This document shows positions 59,401-64,000 of a stretch of 64,000 nucleotides of DNA, piece by piece (position 1 is the stretch's first letter; every line of letters begins with the position of its first letter). The notes beneath the pieces are model-generated. The model had not been told where the DNA came from and did no database searches. It was given only the letters and a program-made list of their open reading frames with translations. Source of the DNA: Bradyrhizobium sp. CCBAU 53340 (GTDB lineage Bacteria > Pseudomonadota > Alphaproteobacteria > Rhizobiales > Xanthobacteraceae); the NCBI RefSeq assembly GCF_015291645.1, contig NZ_CP030055.1, positions 4,030,001-4,094,000 on the forward strand. The letters are read 5' to 3'. The position numbers were made by a program, and so were the translations under genes.

Positions 59401-59987
59401 GCAATCTGCTCGGCGAGGAACAGTCCGGCCACATCAAGGAAGTCGGCTTCGAGCTCTATCAGTCCATGCTGGAGGAGGCGATCGTCAACCTCAAGGCCGG
59501 CGTGTCCGAGCCCGCCGCCGACCGCTGGTCGCCGACCATCACCATCGGTATGCCCGTGCTCATTCCGGAGGACTATGTTGGCGATCTCTCGGTGCGACTG
59601 TCGCTGTACCGGCGCCTCGCCGATCTCGACAGCGAGGAGGAGATCGAGAACTTTGGCGCGGAAATGCGCGACCGGTTCGGCGTGCTGCCGGACGAGGTGC
59701 GCTACCTGTTCAAGGTCGCCGCGATCAAGGCGTTCTGCCGCCAGGCCAATGTCGAGAAGATCGATGCGGGCCCGAAGGGCGCCGTCATCACCTTCCGCGA
59801 CAATTCCTTCGCCTATCCCGATCGCCTGGTGTCGTTCATCAAGAGCCACGGCCAGGCCGCCAAGGTGCGCCCCGACATGAAGGTGGTGTTCCTGCAGGAT
59901 TGGGAAACGCCGGAAGAGCGTCTCGCCGGCACCACCGAGATCATGCGGCAATTGTCGCAGCTCGCGCAGAAAAAGAAGGCGGCGTAG
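56469..59987 (+). CDS. mfd: Transcription-repair coupling factor Mfd
   Basis: 1,172 residues. The N-terminal UvrB-homology module is about 1-480 (LTFPAWDCQPYDRVSPHGGI, YNRSSTVREPGEYAVRGGIL). The RNA polymerase-interaction domain is about 490-570 (DIVVHVDHGIGRFIGLQTLD). The translocase domain has motif I CGDVGFGKTEVALR (near 650), motif II DEEQHFGVTHKE (near 751), motif III LSATPIPRTL and motif VI QLYQLRGRVGRSKL. The C-terminal TRCF domain follows (AADRWSPTITIGMPVLIPED). Mfd removes stalled RNA polymerase at lesions and recruits UvrA. Full length for the family. Confidence 0.98.
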   Translation: MKLGMKSPAELLTPGRALTLANVAEGAEGLVVSDLARAIAARPKKPAVSLAVVCRDGGRMQQLERALQFFAPDLPVLTFPAWDCQPYDRVSPHGGILAQRLTTLARLAALTGSDKPLIVLTTVNAVVQRVPARELVAAQALSVAPGNVVPMDTIVAWLEHNGYNRSSTVREPGEYAVRGGILDLFPAGLEQPVRFDFFGDSLESIRSFDAETQRTLLDMRSLDLVPISEFQLVTDTIRRFRMGYVAEFGAPERDDALYEAVSEGRRHPGMEHWLPLFQDRMDTLFDYLQGAAVAIEPQAEDAIRERFKQIQDYYEARRDAMEHPGGGAIYKPLPPDRLYLTEEEWGKRERDMPLIRLTAFSVPADGTSVVDAGARKGRDFAPERNDSTVNVFESVVSHVMTLQASRKKVVIALWSEGSRDRMTSMLRDHKLTHTTSVNAWRTVQATPRNETMLAVLGLESGFETDEIAVISEQDILGDRLVRPRKASRKLDNFISEVTSLTAGDIVVHVDHGIGRFIGLQTLDVAGAPHDCLELHYAAETKLFLPVENIELLSRYGSDQTTVELDRLGGSGWQTRKAKLKNRIREIAGELIKIAAARHLHEAPKLPVQQGLYDEFCARFPYDETEDQLGAIESTLKDLELGRPMDRLICGDVGFGKTEVALRAAFAVALEGKQVAVVVPTTLLARQHAKTFAERFKGFPVNVAQASRLIATKELNLVKKGIADGSVDIVVGTHALLGKAIKFRDLGLVIVDEEQHFGVTHKERLKALRSEVHVLTLSATPIPRTLQLALTGVRELSIIASPPVDRLAVRTFVAPHDPLMIREALLRERYRGGQAFYVVPRIDDLAEVKDFLDKNVPEMKVAVAHGQMPPAVIEDIMTAFYDGKFDILLSTTIVESGLDIPNANTLIVHRADMFGLAQLYQLRGRVGRSKLRAYALFTLPAQQKITAQAERRLTVLQSLETLGAGFQLASHDLDIRGAGNLLGEEQSGHIKEVGFELYQSMLEEAIVNLKAGVSEPAADRWSPTITIGMPVLIPEDYVGDLSVRLSLYRRLADLDSEEEIENFGAEMRDRFGVLPDEVRYLFKVAAIKAFCRQANVEKIDAGPKGAVITFRDNSFAYPDRLVSFIKSHGQAAKVRPDMKVVFLQDWETPEERLAGTTEIMRQLSQLAQKKKAA

Positions 59988-60004
59988 GACTCCGCTCTCA
60001 CCAC

Positions 60005-60089
60005 GTCATTGCGAGGAGCTCTTGCGACGAAGCAATCCAGAATCTTTCCGCTGAGGCAGTCTGGATTGCTTCGCTGCGCTCGCAATGAC
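60005..60089. repeat. Long imperfect inverted repeat (Bradyrhizobium-type intergenic element)
   Basis: GTCATTGCGAG (60005-60015) pairs with CTCGCAATGAC (60079-60089). Inside, GAAGCAATCCAGA pairs with TCTGGATTGCTTC, giving a long hairpin with a short centre. It is a dispersed intergenic repeat of a kind common in Bradyrhizobium. It lies between the convergent mfd and GGDEF-like genes, where it may serve as a bidirectional terminator. Confidence 0.75.
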
Positions 60090-60118
60090 GGTGGTTGTTG
60101 GGGCAGCGCGCCCGAAAG

Positions 60119-61342
60119 CTACGACGCCGCCCGCGACGCGTCCGCCGACAGCCGCGCCAGCAGCGACCGTGCCGTATCCGACGGCGACAGCGAGTCGACC
60201 GAGACCACGGGATCGCTGCGCATCTCGTGCTTGCCGTTCGAGGTGTGCTTCATCACCGCCGACAGGCGGCGGGCGATCATATGGGCCGTGCGGAAATCGG
60301 TCTCGGCGAATACCACGATGACAGAGCCGTCCTTCTGCGCGGCGCCAAAGTCCATCTGCCGCATCAGGCGGCTGAGGATGCGGGCGGCATCGAGCTGCGC
60401 GCGGGGATTGCCGGGATCGAAGGCGAAGCGCGCCACCGAGAGGCCGCCGCCGCGGGCGAGCGTCTCGTCGACCGCCTTGGAAAAATCGCGGGCGAAGGCT
60501 TCGACCGTGAGCAGGCCGCTGCGCGGATCGAGCCAGCCGCCGGCATCGATCGAGCGCAGCGTGCGGCTCAATTGCGCTTCCATCGCGTGCTGCCGGATCA
60601 GCGGCAGCGCGTTCGCGGCGATCTTCACAGGCTCGCCCGCAATCAGCTCGAGATTGGGCAGGTCGTAGCTCTGGGTGAGCTGATGCGCGGTGACGACCAC
60701 GGGCAGGTTGCGGAAGCGGGTGTCTTCGGCCAGCACCGTGAGGAAGGCATCGGTGACCCGTGGGGTGAAACCGTCCGAGAGCACGACGCCGTCGATGTCG
60801 CGGGTGTTGAGATGCTTGGCGGCGGCCTCGATCGAGAGCGCGCCGACCACGCCGGTGCGTTCGCCGAGCGCGACGGATAGGGCAGGATATGCCGCGCCGC
60901 GTCCGATCAAGAGCACGATGGCATCGCGTACCGGATCGCTCTCCGGCAGCGCAACTTTCACCTCCGGCAACCGGCGCAGCACGGTGGCGTGCAGCGTGCG
61001 GACGCGGATCGCGGCGCGCAAGCGTGCGATCAGGCGTTCGGCCGCGTTGCCACGGGTCGAGAAGGGCAGCGCGTTGTGGGGCAGCGAGGCTTGCGCATCC
61101 AGCGCGACCAGCGGCACGTAAAGCGGTCGATCGGCGATCTTCTTCGCCAGCAGAGCGACATGCGGTTCATGCCCGGCGGACATTGTGGCGAGGACCGCGG
61201 CCGGCTGCACCTCTTCGACGGCGCGCGCGGCGTTCGCCCAATCGCTGTCGACGACGGGAAAGAGACGGGCCTCGTCCAGCGCCGCAATGAAGGCGGGACG
61301 CTCGGTATTGGAGACAAACAGGATCGGGCCCGCCTGGGACAT
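60119..61342 (-). CDS. Receiver-like protein with degenerate GGDEF domain
   Basis: 407 residues from ATG 61342. The first half shows two receiver-like alpha/beta folds (PILFVSNTERPAFIAALDEA, and VVLSDGFTPRVTDAFLTVLA with RFRNLPVVVTAH). The C-terminal domain (about 260-400) has the GGDEF fold: WLDPRSGLLTVEAFARDFSK, LSVARFAFDPGN, then DGSVIVVFAETDFRTAHMIA where the G-G-D/E-E-F signature should be. The signature glycine/acid residues are lost (QKDGSV), so diguanylate cyclase activity is unlikely. A regulatory or nucleotide-binding role is more plausible. Similar degenerate proteins accompany cell-cycle and two-component systems in rhizobia. Confidence 0.75.
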   Translation of the reverse strand: MSQAGPILFVSNTERPAFIAALDEARLFPVVDSDWANAARAVEEVQPAAVLATMSAGHEPHVALLAKKIADRPLYVPLVALDAQASLPHNALPFSTRGNAAERLIARLRAAIRVRTLHATVLRRLPEVKVALPESDPVRDAIVLLIGRGAAYPALSVALGERTGVVGALSIEAAAKHLNTRDIDGVVLSDGFTPRVTDAFLTVLAEDTRFRNLPVVVTAHQLTQSYDLPNLELIAGEPVKIAANALPLIRQHAMEAQLSRTLRSIDAGGWLDPRSGLLTVEAFARDFSKAVDETLARGGGLSVARFAFDPGNPRAQLDAARILSRLMRQMDFGAAQKDGSVIVVFAETDFRTAHMIARRLSAVMKHTSNGKHEMRSDPVVSVDSLSPSDTARSLLARLSADASRAAS

Positions 61343-61427
61343 CAGGAAACTCTGATCACGCAATCGATGCTGCGCAATCTAGTCCGCCCGCCTTAATGCG
61401 GCGTCAATGTTCCCCGCGAAACAGCGC

Positions 61428-62930
61428 CTAGACCGGCCCGGATCGGTCGCGAAAAGCCTCGACCATCAAAGGGTTAAGGCCGAGCTCGTTGAGCGCCTCG
61501 CGGGCGCGGGCATTGTCCTGGGCCCGGCCTGCCAGCCGATGGCCTGAGAGCCGGTCGGGCAGGGCCGTCAGCAGTGCGCCTTGGCCGAGCCGGCGCGCCC
61601 ATTCCTGCAGGTCGTTGGACAGGAAGCGATAGCCGCCGACGGCCATGATGCCGGACGGCGGCGCCGTGATGCAGATCGCGCCGTTGGCGCGGTCGATCCG
61701 CGCGGCATAGCCGGTGTCGACATAGTCGCGCGGCGGCTGCGCCGTCAGCGTCTCGCCGACCGGCTGGGGCGGCGCATAGGCCGCGATCGGCACCATCGGG
61801 CCACGCAGGCCGAGCGTACCCTTCGGGGTCAGCAGGATCTCGCCGGCGATCGACGAGCCGGCCTGCTCGCGAGGGGCGCCATGCGGGCCCGGCATCACCG
61901 CGACGGGCACGCCGTCCTCGCCGCGCCGGACGCCGAACAGCCCGGCCTCGCCGAACAGATAGATATCGGTGAGCGGTGCATGCGGCGCGGTCCAGGCTTC
62001 GCTCGCGGCCACCTGCTCCGGCGCGCGCCACAGCCCGACGACGTTCCGCAAGGTCGGCATCCGCCCCGCCAGACCGGAATCGCCGAGCCGCAGCGCGAGC
62101 TGGGCCGGTGCGATCAGCACGTCGCATGCGTGCTCGTTGATCTGCTGCTCCAGCACCTCGCTCTCGAACGGATGATGCAGCGCCAGCGTGCCGCCGCAGA
62201 GCAGCCACACCGCAAGCGAGGAGGCGAGGCCTGCGAACGACATCGGCGTGAATGCCGACATCACGGTCGCACCCTGCCGGATGTCGGCCTCCAGCGACAT
62301 TGCAAGCCCGCCCGCGATCAGGCTGAAATGCGGTCGCGGCACCGGGCGGAAACCTTCCGCCGTGACGTCGAAGGAGATCATCGCCGCCTTGCGGCCGTCC
62401 TGGATCACGGCGCGCGTGGCGCCCGGCGGGCGCGCCATGACCTCGTCGAGCGAAGCCATGCCTTCGGGCAGATCAGCCCCGAAGCCGAACACGTGGCGGA
62501 TCGAGAAGGCTTCGGCGGCTGCGTGCATCGCGAGGTCGGCGTAGCTGACGCTGTCGACCTTGCTCATGGTGACGATGGCCCGCGCCGCGGTGCGGTTGAG
62601 CGCGGCCGCGAGCTCCGCCTGCCGCCACAGCAGCGGCAGCACCGCGACCACGAGGCCGGCGCGATGGGCGGCGAGCACCGTCAGCACGAACTCGACCGTC
62701 GCCGGCAACTGGATCGCGATCACCGAATTGGCCGGCAGGCCCGATTCGACGAAATGGGCCGACAGCGCCTCGATGGCGGTGTCGGCCTCCGCGTAAGTCA
62801 TTCGCCGCGGTGGGTGGCCGGTGATGCGAGATTTGTTGAGGGGGTCGAGCAGGGCAGGCGCGTGCGGCTGCCGCATCAGCGTCCGCTGGAACAGCGTGTC
62901 GAGCGTCGGCGATACGGCTGGCTGGTTCAC
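61428..62930 (-). CDS. AMP-binding (ANL superfamily) protein lacking the canonical P-loop
   Basis: About 500 residues. GTG 62930 starts five bases after the upstream stop; GTG 62963 is an alternative overlapping it. The N-terminal fold of acyl-CoA synthetases is clear (LFQRTLMRQPHAPALLDPLN, MTYAEADTAIEALSAHF, VIAIQLPATVEFVLTVLAAH). At the place of the SSGTTGxPKG loop (about 185) the sequence reads AMISFDVTAEGFRPVPRPH, without Ser/Thr/Gly richness or the Lys. A later YRFLSNDLQEW segment recalls the hinge. So adenylate formation by the normal mechanism is doubtful. It directly follows the peptide-binding protein gene on the same strand and may be co-transcribed. Confidence 0.8.
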   Translation of the reverse strand: MNQPAVSPTLDTLFQRTLMRQPHAPALLDPLNKSRITGHPPRRMTYAEADTAIEALSAHFVESGLPANSVIAIQLPATVEFVLTVLAAHRAGLVVAVLPLLWRQAELAAALNRTAARAIVTMSKVDSVSYADLAMHAAAEAFSIRHVFGFGADLPEGMASLDEVMARPPGATRAVIQDGRKAAMISFDVTAEGFRPVPRPHFSLIAGGLAMSLEADIRQGATVMSAFTPMSFAGLASSLAVWLLCGGTLALHHPFESEVLEQQINEHACDVLIAPAQLALRLGDSGLAGRMPTLRNVVGLWRAPEQVAASEAWTAPHAPLTDIYLFGEAGLFGVRRGEDGVPVAVMPGPHGAPREQAGSSIAGEILLTPKGTLGLRGPMVPIAAYAPPQPVGETLTAQPPRDYVDTGYAARIDRANGAICITAPPSGIMAVGGYRFLSNDLQEWARRLGQGALLTALPDRLSGHRLAGRAQDNARAREALNELGLNPLMVEAFRDRSGPV

Positions 62931-62934
62931 GGCG

Positions 62935-64000
62935 TCACTTCGCTGGACTGGCTTGGGGCTCACCCTTCGACCACCAGGTCTCCGGCAAATAGCCTGAGAG
63001 CGCGGTGGCCTGTGGTCGTTCTATCCGATTCCAGCGCGCGATCCATTGTTCGGATACGTTAAACAGGGGGATTGTGTAGAAGCCCGCCATCAAGGCGCGG
63101 TCGAGCGCCCGGACCGCGTCGACGAAATCCGTATGATCACGGGCCTCCAGCAGGGCCTTGATCATGGCGTCGACCGCGGGATCCCTGGCACCCATGTAGT
63201 TGCGGGTGCCCGGATTGTCGGCGGCCGCGCTGCCCCAATAGAAATACTGCTCGTTGCCGGGCGAGAGCGACTGGTCCCAGCGGTTCTGGATCATGTCGAA
63301 TTCGTAAGACAGCCGGCGCTGGTCGAACTGCACGGGGTCGACCGCGCGTACGCTCACATCGATGCCGGCGCGCTTGAGGTCGCGCTGGAAGGCGAGTGCG
63401 ATACGCTCCTGGTCGCGGGTCGTCACCAGCATCTCGAAGGTGAAGGGCGCTTTTGTCTGGCGGTTGCGCAGCACGGTGCCGACGAGATCGTAGCCGGCGT
63501 CCGACAGCAGCTTGAGCGCCGCGCGCAGCGTATTGCGGTCTCGCCCCGAGCCGTCGGTCACGGGCAGGCGGTAGCTGCCATCCATGATGTCCTGCGGGAT
63601 CTGCGCGGCGAACGGCTTCAACAGCTCGCGCTCGCGCGCATCCGCGGGGCGCGCATAGGCCGACAAATCGGAGCCGGCGAAATAGCCGGCGACGCGCGAA
63701 TAGAGCGAGAAGAAGTAGTTGCGGTTGACCAGCTCGAAATCGAACAGCAGCGTCAGCGCCTGGCGCACGCGGATGTCGGCGAATACTGGACGCCTGGTGT
63801 TGAACACCAGGAATTCCGAGGGCTGCGGCACGCCGGGCTTGAAGGTGTCGCGGATCACGTCGCCGCTTTTGGCTGCGGGAAAATCGTAGCCATCGTGCCA
63901 GCGGAGCGGCTCGTTCTCGACGCGAAAATCATAGAGGCCGCGCTTGAAGGCTTCGAACTGGCCGTTGGCTTCGCGAAAATAATCGAGCCGGATTTCGTCG
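62935..64000 (-). CDS. Extracellular solute-binding protein family 5 (YejA-like), N-terminus beyond window
   Basis: The last 354 codons of a peptide/nickel-type periplasmic binding protein. Features: DFRVENEPLRWHDGYDFPAA, FNTRRPVFADIRVRQALTLL (the R-VR-A conserved segment), FDFELVNRNYFFSLYSRVAG, YFAGSDLSA, and the C-terminal IPLFNVSEQWIARWNRIERP. The N(R)NYFFSLYSR...YF-SDLSA pattern is specific for the YejA group that feeds the YejBEF peptide ABC transporter, implicated in uptake of peptides, microcins or plant antimicrobial peptides. The 5' end lies beyond 64000. Confidence 0.88.
   Translation of the reverse strand, partial: DEIRLDYFREANGQFEAFKRGLYDFRVENEPLRWHDGYDFPAAKSGDVIRDTFKPGVPQPSEFLVFNTRRPVFADIRVRQALTLLFDFELVNRNYFFSLYSRVAGYFAGSDLSAYARPADARERELLKPFAAQIPQDIMDGSYRLPVTDGSGRDRNTLRAALKLLSDAGYDLVGTVLRNRQTKAPFTFEMLVTTRDQERIALAFQRDLKRAGIDVSVRAVDPVQFDQRRLSYEFDMIQNRWDQSLSPGNEQYFYWGSAAADNPGTRNYMGARDPAVDAMIKALLEARDHTDFVDAVRALDRALMAGFYTIPLFNVSEQWIARWNRIERPQATALSGYLPETWWSKGEPQASPAK

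Noticed and set aside
58119..59951. A 610-codon minus-strand frame
   Set aside because: Antisense to mfd, whose helicase motifs are intact; no recognisable domain in the antisense frame.

Overview
The window looks like a Bradyrhizobium chromosome (or a very close relative). The DNA is GC-rich with alphaproteobacterial gene families. It carries a cyclic beta-(1,3)/(1,6)-glucan (ndvB/ndvC-type) locus like the one described in Bradyrhizobium, and short palindromic intergenic repeats of a kind common in rhizobia. The species assignment is from memory of gene families, not from a search.

Layout. (1) 1-4.3 kb: a leftward catabolic gene group (A/B-barrel protein, maleylacetate reductase-type enzyme, amidohydrolase, beta-hydroxyacid dehydrogenase-type enzyme) read away from a divergent LysR regulator. 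An 8-bp inverted repeat lies in the shared promoter. (2) 4.3-6.2 kb: small secreted, zinc-finger-like and membrane proteins. (3) 6.3-18.8 kb: one 12.5-kb gene for a giant repeat protein of about 4,166 residues: nine VCBS repeats, two RTX/beta-roll halves, cadherin-like repeats and a secretion-signal-like C-terminus. A second copy of that terminal motif in the middle suggests an ancient fusion of two exported proteins. (4) 19-24 kb: a gene-poor, eroded stretch with a methyltransferase, a double-glycine leader peptide, tiny membrane proteins, a small HTH protein and a clear pseudogene.

(5) 24.0-39.4 kb: a 15.4-kb integrative element in the 3' end of a tRNA-Lys(UUU) gene. It is bounded by a 49-bp perfect direct repeat (24008-24056 and 39393-39441). 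Its left end encodes a tyrosine integrase and a convergent AlpA-like regulator, followed by HTH, PC4-like, replication-type winged-helix and small-terminase-like proteins, then about 15 tiny phage-type ORFs often linked by ATGA overlaps. No large terminase, portal, capsid or tail gene is recognisable. The size and gene order resemble phage satellites (PICI-like elements) more than a complete prophage. The right part is accessory cargo: an ORC/Cdc6-like AAA+ ATPase behind its own palindrome, a minimal ATP-dependent DNA ligase, a PAS-only protein and a NYN-domain protein. This is the best place for an undescribed system.

(6) 39.5-45.5 kb: the glucan locus: a GH17-GT2 fusion synthase (NdvB-like), a small periplasmic protein and a GH17-membrane protein (NdvC-like). 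(7) 45.6-64 kb: core genes: a SPOR-like envelope protein, glmU and glmS (UDP-GlcNAc synthesis), a DUF502 membrane protein, two NAD(P)-dependent oxidoreductases, recG, and the overlapping sdhE-mfd pair. These are followed by a degenerate-GGDEF protein, a degenerate AMP-binding protein and the 3' part of a YejA-like peptide-binding protein cut by the window edge.
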